Below, piece after piece: positions 22,704 through 33,176 of a DNA stretch of 64,000 nt; within the stretch, counting starts at the first letter, position 1; every line of letters begins with the position of its first letter. The position numbers were made by a program, and so were the translations under genes. A model generated the notes under the pieces. That model made no database searches and was not told where the DNA came from. It worked only from the letters and a program-made list of their open reading frames with translations. Origin of the DNA: Linnemannia elongata. Lineage: Eukaryota; Mortierellomycota; Mortierellomycetes; Mortierellales; Mortierellaceae. Location of the stretch: contig JAXBDG010000001.1 of the NCBI GenBank assembly GCA_036320915.1, forward strand, positions 868,001 to 932,000, read 5' to 3'.

Positions 22704-23945
22704 ATGGCGCCACCAAAGCAACAAAAGATGCCTAGCATGAAGGAACTCCAAGACCTTCTCGCAGCCCTGGACGCTGAAGGAGGACTCGCAATTGGAGGCG
22801 GCGATGGTAAATATCTAATCGACGCCTTTACGATGTCGTTGTTGGGAGGTTGGGAAGAGAGCAGCGCAGGACATAAGAGGAGCGCGAGAGGGAGGAGAGA
22901 GCTGCGCGGCTGCTGAGCAAGTGTGATATACGGACGTGAATATATGCGTAACAGTAAAAAAAACAAACGACCTTTGTCAACTAACACGATGACCTTTTGC
23001 GACCTACAACCAATACATATAGAATCCGCAAACCTGGACGACCTCTTCGAAGACTCTTACTTCCACGCTATCCTCCACAATAACGTCAAGCAGGACTCCT
23101 TCTCCATCTCCAGTATCTCAACCTCAACCTCCGACGATACCACCACCACAACTACTCCCTCAACACCAACCCTAACCTTCGACACCCTAACCCTCCCCCA
23201 GGAATGCGCTTGGGGCGACGACCACGAATCCCTCGGCCGCCAACTCCTTGTCCGCCCCGGCTACCAATCCGTTCTCTCCGCCATCACATCCGCCTCCTCC
23301 TCTTCCTCAACACCACAGCAAACAATCTACATGGCAACAGGCGGTTCAGGAATCGGGAAATCCAGTCTTGCCTACTTTCTCGTCCACAAGCTGCACGCCG
23401 CCGGCCACAACGTCGTCATCAGTGATCCCATGTTCACAAACGCCCTCCTCGACAACCAATACTATTCTTCCTACTCCCCTCACCTCGAGAAACACCCCTC
23501 CATCCACACCGCCATCTCCACCCCTTCCTCTTCTTCAACAACGAAGAAGCCCACATGGTGGATCTGCGACGACGGGTTCCTGCCAATCAAGGGAACCAAC
23601 TGCCACGTCATCGTCACAGGTTCGACAGCCACCACTGCCGATAAGGACACAGATACCATCCGCAAGAAGAACAAGCTTGTTCAGCCAGTCCAGTTCCAGA
23701 TCCCAAAATGGTCTCTCGACGAAATCAAGGCTGGTCTTTTGGTTTCTCTGTCGTCTACGAGCAAGGATTCGCTCGCAATGACAAAGGAACAGGAAGCCGT
23801 TCTCGAGTCTTTGTTCAAAAAGTTCAAGGGAAACCCCAAGAAAACTTTTGCATGGGTCAAGGAAAACTGGACAGGAGGAGGAGGAGAATCCACAACTACA
23901 ACCAAGACGTCAAAGTCCAAATCCAACAAGCCCAAACGCTCCTAA
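22704..23945 (+). CDS. Crinkler/RHS-like P-loop NTPase
   Basis: Exons 22704-22806 and 23023-23945 give about 341 residues; the 216-base intron joins in frame. Exon 1 encodes a helical N-terminus (MKELQDLLAALDAEGGLAI). A Ser/Thr-rich segment is followed by GRQLLVRPGYQSVLSAI, the lead-in seen before the NTPase core of Crinkler and retrotransposon-hot-spot proteins. The P-loop is ATGGSGIGKSSLAYFLVHKL (Gly-Lys-Ser at about residues 146-148). A Walker B-like KPTWWICDDG (about 213-218), a sensor strand NCHVIVTGS and then FQIPKWSLDEI match the family's 'MP-x-WS-x-x-E-L' element. The C-terminus is basic (KSKSNKPKRS), like a nuclear signal. No secretion signal and no Crinkler LxLFLAK-type header is seen. 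It lies between housekeeping genes, not in a repeat island. The P-loop is certain; the family assignment rests on motif order only. Confidence 0.75.
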
Positions 23946-24094
23946 ACGCCACCCACGACTATGCACACATTGGCATTAATTCTGTACAACACAATTTCGG
24001 CACAAAACAATAAACGACGGAAATTAGCATAAGTAATTATTATTTTTATGATAGATAATGGAAATGGGGTAGAAGGGGGTCATGAAATTCCTCA

Positions 24095-26404
24095 CTAAGA
24101 TTGGCTACTGTTGTTGTTGGATCGGCGACCGAAGCGTCTCGACGATGCCGAAGAAGTGCCAGATGCCGAGGACAAGTTTCCGTTCTCGATGCGAAGGTTG
24201 GGCGACACCAGGCGGATCTGGGCTCCATCGCGTTCCATCTCATCGTCCTCTCCTGCAGAGCTGGCCAGGAGCAGGCAGGGCAAGCAGCATCCCGAGCAGC
24301 ACAGCAGGATAGAGAGGACAATAAAGACGGGAATCAAGACACGCGACACGGCATAAGCATGACCGTCCAATCTTGCCGCCAAAAGTCCGATCAGAGCATA
24401 CGAGAGAGATCCTACAATCGCAAAGACTACGCCTCCAGCGACCATGAGCGACTGTCCCTGCTGCTTCATTTCGAGGTTTTGCATCTGAGAAAAGGTTCTG
24501 TACCCAATGACGATCTGGAGAAGGTACTTGATGCCGACCAAGTACAGGGGGATAAAGACCACACCCCAGGAGCAAGTGATGTTGTCGTCGATGCGGAGCA
24601 TAATCAAAACTGCCTGAACAATTCGGATCACATTCCACCAGAGTGAAGAGAATACAATCTTCAACTTGCCCTTGCCAGCGATCTCAGCCTGTCCAGCGAC
24701 CTTGAGGGCGACAAAGGTGTAGAGGAGAGACGAGAGTAGCAAGATCGCTTCAAGAACAAAGTAAGGCGCAAAAACGGCTGGTCCCGAGATGCTGGAAGTG
24801 TCGTTGGCTCTCTTGACGATCAAGACCTGGAATGCGGTCAACAGGGCAACAATGAACAAGGAAAACAGGCCTCCCCTGACTTTGGCGCTCTTCTTCTCCT
24901 TTAGCTTTTGAGCCTTTCGCTCATCCTGACTGCCTCCTCTCGATGCGCCATCCTCATTATCCTCGTGGTCCTCGTCCTCATCATCGTCCGATTCGACTGG
25001 CCGAAGAAGTTGACTGATGACCATGAAGGCCAGAGTTGCATCCAGAATCCAGAGAGGGATAAAGACGACCGAGTAGTTCCAGTTGACCTTGCCGTCGACT
25101 CGCACAGTCAAGAAGCTGAAGAAGATAATGGCGAGAACGAAAATAATGGAGGCGGCAAGGAAGAGCGAACAAAGAAGACTCTCGATCTCTATCAACTGTG
25201 CTCCGATCTCTGTGCCTGCCATCTGTACTCCCATCATGCCGTATTTGTCGTAAACTTGGCGTTTCTTGGGATCGCCTATAAGAATGAATTGGTATATCAT
25301 GCTCATAGAGGTTAGCCAACTCGTCACATCAACGGGGTACTTGGTTGATGTTGTTTGTCGGAGACGGACATATGTAACTGGTGTAAGTAAAATAGATTGA
25401 AGTGCTCTCGGACAAAAAACACACCAAAAAGAAATAAGAGTCTTAAGAGAGCATCCCCAATTAACAACAGCAAAAAAAGACAAAACAAACATCCGACATG
25501 CCCTATCCAGCACGAGTTCATCTTTCTCACTCATAATTATATCACTGTCTGTTTGTCTTCCATGTGTCCATCGTGTCCACATTGTCCTTCCCGAGTATCC
25601 CGCTGTCGATTTCAAATATTCAGTCGAAAATAACCCCTTTCCTGAAGAATGAATGTGAAGGCTGTTGCTGGATGATGATGACACAAGACAAGGTAAAGCA
25701 AATACGCTGAACGTACTCAGGACTTCATAGGCTGCGGCGATATCTCGGAACTAGAAAGTGAAAATAGGCGGATCAACCAACGGAATCCAAAATGGTTAGA
25801 AACATGACGTTTAAAAAAAAACAGCCTGGGTTCAAGCTGGCTGGGAGACCGGCGTCGAATGTTGTCATTCTTCAAACAATAAACACAGTAGTAAGAAGAA
25901 ACTACAAGAAAGAAAGAAATAGGAGGAAGATAGAGTATCTACAGTCGTCCATGGCTGTTTGACCCCTAACTTACTCTTGTTTCATGGTCTGGCACCTCGG
26001 CGACGTTGACCTTGTCAGGGTGGTACCTCAGAGCCAACCGTCTAGGCAAAGGAGGTCAAAGAAAAAATATGTTGCGCCGTCCAGTCAGTTGAAGTTATCT
26101 TCGTAAGCAAGAGTGAGTGGAGTTGAACCATTTCTGGAATTCTGATTCGATCGGTGTTGCTGTTGGTTTGTTGTCATAGTTGGTCAGGTCCACTCTTTCT
26201 TCGAATGTGAAAGTGGGGCTGCAGGGGATCCTGTATGTGTCTGACGACATAAAGAGGGTGGCGTGAGCTGTTCGTTTGTTGGAATGGGGCTGAGGTTTAG
26301 TGAGGCAAGAGTGGCATGTACCTGTATGCCTTTTTGATTTCGTCCTGGGTGGCGGTCTTTGGCACGCCAAGGGCCTCGTACAGGTGGACGGTGTTGCGAT
26401 CCAT
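24095..26404 (-). CDS. J-domain protein fused to a TMEM185-type polytopic membrane region
   Basis: Exons 26404-26322, 26041-25975, 25750-25717 and 25275-24095 give about 454 residues; all phases agree. Residues 1-65 form a J domain: LYEALGVPKTATQDEIKKAY, RLALRYHPDK with the HPD tripeptide at about 35-37, AAAYEVLSDPKKRQVYDKYG. This region would stimulate an Hsp70. The rest has about seven to eight hydrophobic segments. Two of them carry the TMEM185A (fragile-X-F) signature: GKVNWNYSVVFIPLWILDA and ITCSWGVVFIPLYLVG. An acidic Asp/Glu loop and a Lys-rich stretch separate the two halves. The C-terminus is Cys-rich (LLCCSGCCLPCLLL), possibly palmitoylated, then a Ser/Asn-rich tail. There is no signal peptide. 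Likely membrane: ER or another endomembrane (inference). The gene is convergent with the Crinkler-like gene. Confidence 0.88.
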
Positions 26405-26778
26405 CCTGTGTGAATGGGTAGTTGTTGCGGGGAAGAAGGAAGGAAGGAAGAGGGAAGGAAAGAGAGAGAGTGAGGGAGCAAAGTGTTGCTGTTGGTTGGT
26501 GTGTGGGTGATGTGTGAGTTCACGAAGAGAAAATTGAAAAAGGCAAAAAAAAGGCGGGATAGGCTGGTCGTGCAAGGGGGGGTGAGTGGATTTAAAGAAG
26601 GAGATAAAGAGAGGGAAGGTTCGGCGTGAATAAAAACGGAGAGAGTGAGAGAGAAGGAAGGGCAGGTGAAAGGGGGTTAATGAGAAATAAAAGAGTCGTT
26701 GATGTTTTTGTCGTTGCAGTAGTTGTCGTTGCAGTTGTTGTTGCTGTTGATGAGAGAAAATGAAAGTGGAAGTGGGAA

Positions 26779-26812
<34 letters not shown>

Positions 26813-27568
26813 ATGAGAAAAGAGAGAGAGAGAACCAAAGAAGTGAAAACAAGAGTGCTGGAGGAAATAGTTATTAAAAAAAAGAGTGCGAAGAAGAGAG
26901 AGAGCAAAGAGTGTGGTGGGCTGTCAGGGCGGGGAATCAAATAGGTCTGTCCTTCTGGATGGTACTGTAGGCCAACAACGATGTCTTGGTCCAAGAATAC
27001 AGTGGACAAGAAGAGGGAGACAGGAGACGAAAGAAGCAAGGAAAAAGAAAGAAAGCATCCATTGCATTGGCAAATTGAACGCATAAACGCATAAGCATAT
27101 GAACATAGGGAACCATAGTTATGAACACACGGGATGATGACAAGCGTACTGTGCAATGGAACAAAAGGAACACAACAAGAACAACGGTTTCGTCGATAAT
27201 GCAACAGAACAAACCTCAAAAGAGATCTCAAAAACACACCTACCAATGCAATAGGGGTAAGGGTCTATGCAATCAATGGTCCACAGGATGATTAAAATGA
27301 GTTACAGACAGACACTAATACCCCCCTTTTTCCTCATCTCTCATGCCTCCCCTGTTCAAGCATGCAAAGGCAGCGTGCACCATAAAGGGATGGATCAGGG
27401 AACTATTTCGATCGAAAATCGAGGCGAGCCGAGAAAGGGCATCTTCACTTTGCACACTTCCTCCCCTCATACCAACTCTCTTTCTCTCTTCCCTTCTCCA
27501 TTTCTTTGTCACCTCACCCCAATTCACCACTTTCGCCACGCACTCATAACCGCAAGAACAATCGAAAA
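26405..27568. other. Divergent intergenic region with poly(G) tract
   Basis: 1.16 kb upstream of both the J-domain gene and the MaoC-like gene. It is strongly purine-rich from 26580 to 26940 with 33 consecutive G at 26779-26811, and pyrimidine-rich from 27430 to 27560 just before the MaoC start. No gene supported. Confidence 0.6.
26779..26811. repeat. Poly(G) tract, 33 nt
   Basis: Uninterrupted G run, about 375 bases upstream of the J-domain gene's start codon. Such a run can form four-stranded structures and is prone to length error in sequencing, so its length is approximate. Confidence 0.85.
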
Positions 27569-28667
27569 ATGTCTACGGTCGATCTAACAAAGGCCCTCGG
27601 CTACAAAGCTCCTCCAACAAAAGTCGTCTTCAATACCCGCGACTACCTCCTCTACGCCCTCTCCATCGGCATCCACTCAGAAGAACTCCATTTCCTCTAT
27701 GAGAACCATCCCCAATTCGCCGCCTTCCCCACCTACCCCTCGTTCTAGCCTTCAAACGCGACAGCAACGGCGTCTCAGTCTACGATGGAGCTGGATCAGA
27801 TGCCATCCCGGGCATCCCACCCTTTGACCCCAACACTGCCGTCCATGGTGAACAGTCTTTGGAGGTCCATCGTGCTTTGCCGGTGGAGGGCGCGGAGGGG
27901 TTTGAGTTGCAAAGTACGGTAACAGGGGTTTATGATAAGGGAAAGGGGATGGTCATTGAACGGACAGCCAAGTTGGTAGATCCAAAAGATGTTTCGAGAC
28001 CCTATGCGACAATGATGGGGTCTGCGTTCGTGAGGGGAAGTGGTGGATGGGGCGGACCACGTGGACCTGCGGATGTTGCTCCTGATGGGAGGAAGCCAGA
28101 GTCGTTGGATCCTCCCAAAGATAGAGCTCCTGACCGCGTCTATGAAGACTCGACACATGCTGACCAAGCCATCCTCTACCGTCTCTCCGGGTAATCCATG
28201 TCTCCCTTTGTTTCTCTCATTTCCTTACCCCACAAACAACGGTCGGTCAAAGAGAGTGCCAAATTACACCACCCTAACATTTATAGCCCTTTAACGTCCT
28301 CCAAAACAGCGACTACAACCCGCTCCATATCGACTCCGAGATTGCCCCAATGGTGGGACTAGAGCGCCCGATCCTCCACGGTCTCTGCACTTTCGGTCAC
28401 TCGGCCCACGCAATCCTCAAGACCTACGGAGGCTCTGACTCGCGCGCCTTCAAATCCATCACAGGTCGCTTCTCGGCCCCTGTCCTCCCTGAAGACACCC
28501 TCGTCACCAAGATGTGGAACGTCCCCTCTTCCTCCTCTACTACTCAGAACAAAGGGCAGACAAGGATTCTCTTCCAGACGTACGCCAAAGAGCGGAACCT
28601 GCTTGTCATCAACAGTGGATGTGTCATCCTCCAAGACCCTTCACCTCAGACACATAGCAAGTTATGA
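27569..28667 (+). CDS. Peroxisomal MaoC-like enoyl-CoA hydratase 2 (apparent one-base frameshift)
   Basis: Hydrates trans-2-enoyl-CoA to (3R)-hydroxyacyl-CoA in peroxisomal beta-oxidation, like the C-terminal part of multifunctional enzyme 2 (Fox2). The frame opens with MSTVDLTKALGYKAPPTKVV and RDYLLYALSIG, then runs ENHPQFAAFPTYP and meets TAG at 27745. The homologous continuation LVLAFKRDSNGVSVYDGAG is in the -1 frame, starting at the C run 27736-27739; one extra C would restore a single frame. The second part runs to 28190, is spliced (28191-28309) and ends at 28667. Hot-dog and catalytic motif: YRLSGDYNPLHIDSEIA with the Asp and His, then PILHGLCTFGHSAHAI. The protein ends HSKL, a PTS1 signal. 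Possible explanations are a sequencing or assembly error, a recent pseudogene, or programmed frameshifting. It is convergent with another SKL enzyme 82 bp away. Confidence 0.88.
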
Positions 28668-28749
28668 GAATACAGACAAAGCAATACCGCTCTATCGAAT
28701 TTTTATTCCAATGGTAGGGATGATTATGAAAGATTTGTTATTGAGATAT

Positions 28750-30171
28750 TTACAGCTTGCTGTCGTTCGCGGCAGCGACCTTGGCGTAGAAGGCGCCAAG
28801 GAGATCGATGGCCTCCAAAGCGGCCTTGAACTGCTCAGCGTTGGTCCAGTCGCCACGTCCTAAGGATGATTGTCATTTAAAACGAGGAAATGTTAGTCTC
28901 CTTTCTTCGCAACTTAAGCGTGGGTATATTCACTCCTGAAAATAAGCAGGAGCGACACAACCGAATGAACATGTGCATCCAGTACAACGCCCTGTCCTTG
29001 TCTGATAATCTTGTAAATCCTCTGCCCTTGTTCTATCCTACTACTGTCGCTGCTATTTGTCACCCTCTTGCTTGCTTGCTATTTGTCTTACCTCCGGTCC
29101 AGCCGTGGTGCATGTTGTCAAAGCGCTGGTGGAAAGACTCGACAGGGAAACCTTTGGTGTTGAGGTGCTCAACAACAGGGACCTGTTGACGTGAGAAAAA
29201 AAGGTTTGAAAAGTCAGTTATCAAGTTAACATTCCTACACGAAAAAAAGACTAACCCAGTCCACTCAACATTTACCCGGCCAATTAACCAAACAAAACTA
29301 TCAACAACAAGATAACATACCAAGTCAGCCTCATCTTTGGAAGCCAAGAGGATCATGGGAGTCTTGACATCCTTGGTGGTCTCCAACGAGATAAACGAAG
29401 GGTGAGGGCCTCCAGCCGACAAGAAGGGGGTTCCCTCCTCTGAGACAATCTTGGCAGTCATCAGGACACCCCAGCACTGTCCAACGAGCGAGAACGAAGT
29501 GCATCCAGCCTTGCGCAAGTCCTCAACAGCAGCCAGGGTAACCTCGAGGATGTGGTTCTTCTTGTAGTCACCGTGCTGACCGATCCAGCCCATCACCTTG
29601 CTAGAATCGCCCAGGCACTCTGGGGGGATGCCGCCCTCAAGGAAGTAATCGGGGGCCGACAACTGGAATCCTCCATGCGACGCGGCAAGTCTCTATTGGA
29701 AGATTGTACAAGGAGGATGTTAGGTTTGTTGGTGAAGGTAGTGGATTTTTGTTCTCCTCTGTTCTCGGTTTTCACCTGCATTCGCTGCTGCCTTGAAGGG
29801 GAAAAAAAATCTTTGGGGCAGGAACGAGTCCAATCCTGAGTTGGTGCAAATGAAATACAAGTCCGCGCTCCACATAGATTCTTCCTGTCTGTCGCCGCTT
29901 GCTCCTATTCCTGTTCATCCTTCTCTTGAACAATGCAAACGACAACGGAGAAAAGACAAAAACATACGTCGAAGAACTGCTGGGAGGTGGGGCGGTAGCC
30001 GAAGATATCGTAGACGGCGATGATTCCACGCTTGGAGTCCTTGGGACCGGTGAGGTAGGTCTTGCGCTTCTGGCCGTCAACCTCGGTCGAGAGGGTGACG
30101 AACTCGCCCTTGTTGTCCCACTGTGCGTTCTCGACGGCGGGGGTGTTGCAGCAGGCGGCGGTCAGAGACAT
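28750..30171 (-). CDS. Peroxisomal dienelactone hydrolase family protein
   Basis: Alpha/beta hydrolase with a Cys nucleophile. Exons 30171-29968, 29692-29321, 29182-29092 and 28859-28750 give about 258 residues. Visible: KRGIIAVYDIFGYRPTSQQF (the usual strand-loop before helix A), the nucleophile elbow SLVGQCWGVLM with Cys141, LLASKDEADLVPVV carrying the acid residue, and FDNMHHGWTGGRGDW carrying the catalytic His. The last residues AANDSKL end in a peroxisomal PTS1 tripeptide. Family members open lactone rings in aromatic degradation, but many fungal paralogues have unknown substrates, so the substrate is not assigned. The start MSLTAACCNTPAVENAQWDN is typical for fungal members. The stop lies 82 bp from that of the MaoC-like gene, so the mRNA ends may overlap. 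Confidence 0.93.
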
Positions 30172-31849
30172 TTTTTGTTATAGTTGAGTTGGTGGTGGTG
30201 GGTGTGGGAGAAGTTGAAGGGGGATGTTGATGGAAAAGAAAAGAAAGAAAGAAAGGACTGAGCGGAGGAATGGCTCCTTTTATTTGCGATAAAATTTATT
30301 TTTTTCCGTGTCGTCGTCGTCCGTCGGAGACAGATTCAAAACACCCAAGAAAGCCAACTCGCGTACATGATCATATGTTGCTTCATAAAAATGTACTCTT
30401 CTCTCCCCTGTTCGCTCCATCTTCTAGTGCGATTGCACCGTTCTTCCATCACTGCCACTTACCGTTGTCGCAAAAGGTCTTTCCCAGCAGCTCACCATTA
30501 CGCCCTGACGCGACAAAAATAAAACAGACGTCCGACTACTGCGCATTGTCTGACAAACGCAACCTTGCTTGCTCTTTTCACTGCCAACTCTCTATCCCTT
30601 GCCATCGCTCAACCATACTTTCCAATTGATACGTTTACTCCTACCTTTATTTTTTTTTCTTGCTTACAAACGTTTTCTATCCATCAATATGCATAAGTCT
30701 TTAACTTAACACCTACCTTTTGCCCATTTCCTCCTTCCCCGCCTCATATCTTGTTATACTTTTTTTTTTTTTCCCCGAGTAACCCATCCAGCCCTAAAAC
30801 AGGTAAAAACGCTCGCCTGGTTCTTGAGCACGATGAGTGAAAAATGGAACGCGACCCACCGAGGCTAGAACATATTGGCAAACCAAAGGACCATCCGTTC
30901 CATCAAGACTTTGATTTGTCAACAACGTTTCGCAGACTGACAGATCAAAACAGATAAAATAAGTACTTTTCTACTCTCCGCATCTTCTATACTGATTTAC
31001 TACGACCATGGACGCGACCCTCTGAGGCTAGAACGTATTGGCAAACCCAAGAACCCTCCGCACCAGCAAGACTTGATTTGTCAACAACACTACGCATACC
31101 GCCAGACCAAGCAGATAAAGCACGTACTCTACTCTCATATCTGCTCCATTGATACAATGTTCCAATACGACCATGAACGCTCACCTTGGACACATCTATG
31201 GGTGACTAATTGACACTGATCTGTCGTCTATCCTTTCAATTCTGCGACATGCGATCCATTCTCCCCCCCCCCCCCCCCCCTTGCGCGTAAAATAAAATAA
31301 ACGGGCATATTTATGTCGCATGGACACTATTTCGCCAGCATAGGCTAGTCTTTTTTTTTTTCGCGTTACGTTCATTTTACCTCACTGTCAAGTTTATTTT
31401 TTCTCTCTTTTTTTTTTTACGCAGCTACATTGCTTGCAGGTGACGTTTCATCGTCTATTCTTCAGCCAAGACTTGTGGGTTGATTACTTTTACACGTTTC
31501 TGCACCTGCTGCTTCATTTGCCCCCATGAATGTCCACTCCCAACTCTCGATTGCAACTGTGAAGGGATCTGGGTGATGAATAGTCTATCGTCTATTCTAG
31601 AGTTGTATTCTTTGCCCTCTGAGATGCAATTGTGCAAAGTTCGTCCTTTTTTTTCGCGTATTTCATTTTCCGTAGTTTGTCCGCAGTTGACTTGAAAGGC
31701 GACAGTCAACGCCCATTCTTCAACTACAACCTTGTAACGATTGATTTTTCCCTATCCATCATTTATGCGAAGAAAGTGTATCAAAACAAAGGCGAAAGGT
31801 AGTATTTTGAATGTAATGGATATTAAAACAAGTCTATGAAAAAAAGGAA
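30172..31849. other. Intergenic region with diverged tandem repeats
   Basis: 1.68 kb. It contains the 163-bp tandem repeat listed below, a poly(C) run near 31264-31280, and a second, weaker pair of similar segments (about 31430-31490 and 31680-31745). No coding region with known-family features. Confidence 0.6.
30849..31180. repeat. Two diverged tandem units, period about 163 bp
   Basis: Unit 1 starts at ACGCGACCC (30849) and unit 2 at ACGCGACCC (31012). Shared blocks in order: GAGGCTAGAAC(A/G)TATTGG, GATTTGTCAACAAC, the AGA(C/T)CAA..CAGATAAA region, GTAC..CTACTCTC, and TACGACCATG at each end. Identity looks like 70-75 percent by eye. A third start (CATGAACGC, about 31173) is abandoned after a few bases. 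No terminal inverted repeats or target-site duplications were seen. Confidence 0.7.
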
Positions 31850-33140
31850 CTATTTGGCGGTGGCGGTCAATTTGAAGGTGTCAGAGTTGGTATCCAACCA
31901 GCTCGAGACACGCTCGTAGACTGCAAAGGTAACAGCCTGACCGGGGGCAACACGGAGGACACGAGGAGTGACACCCTTGTAGAAGGCTCTCCAGCCTTCA
32001 TTCTTCAGAATAGCGCCATTAACCTCCTTGAAACGAGCCCAGCCGCCGAGACCCTCGGGGTTGGGGGTCTTTTGGATACGGGTCTTGACAATATCAATAG
32101 GGTTGTTGACGAGGGGTCCCATGGCTCCCGAGATGCATCCAATGATGGCAGATTGGTATCCGGGCAACTCTTTGATGTCCTGGGTACGCTGAAGGTAGCC
32201 CTTCAAAAAGTGGTATGTCGGGAAGTTAGCAGCCTGGTTGGAGGCCTGACGCAATGAGGTCAGACCGACTCCGCGGTACAATGCTCCGAAACCTTCTTCG
32301 CGAACGACAGTGTAGGCGCAGTGGGCGGCGTTGCGGTACTTAGGAATGTCGAGGGGGTCAGCCATCGAGTGACGCTGTGCCTGAAGACGAATTTTGACCA
32401 CATCCATGGGTGTTACCACCAATACCGCTTCAGTCACACCAGCCAACAAACCAGCTAATTAGATTACATTTTTTTCAGGAGGGACATTCATGTTAGTTCC
32501 ATGTGTATGCAATTAGCCGTCTCTTCTTTGATGCTTTCCCATCGTGTAATTGAACCACTCCCTCGAGTAAAAAGTACAAGGTCATCCTTTCGCTAAAGGG
32601 TAACTTAGTAAAACTTACCCCAGAGGTTGTTGAGCTTCCAGGGGGTGCCGTTCTTGTCGACCATGAGGTCCTTGTAGAACTGGAAGGTCGTGAAACGGAT
32701 AGCCATCTTGGGAACAATACCCGCTGTGACGGCACCGAGACCCTTGTACAAAGCTAATGGCGACTCCTTCCGAACAATCTTCATTCCGACTCCCACAAAC
32801 GATAAGTTGGCTCCCTAATGGTCATATTGAGATGTGTGAGAAAAAAAAATGAATGTTGCTTCGATGGTTAGTTTTGAGCGAAAGAAGTAGGTGGGAAAGT
32901 AGTGGTAGTGCATAATGGGTTTATTCCCTGTCCTCTCGTCTTCGTCGTCTTCGTCGTCATTGACACACCCATGAGTCGGCTTGGAATGGTATCGGTTATA
33001 TCAGCTCTCCGCTCTGTCCATTTTTTTCTTCTTTTCTTTTCTTGCAAGTTGTCCTTGGCCCCTCTTCACCCCTCTTTCATCCGAAACCCATTCTTTCAAT
33101 TCTTTAGTCTTATTGCCATAACCCATTCAACTGCTGCAAG

Positions 33141-33176
<36 letters not shown>

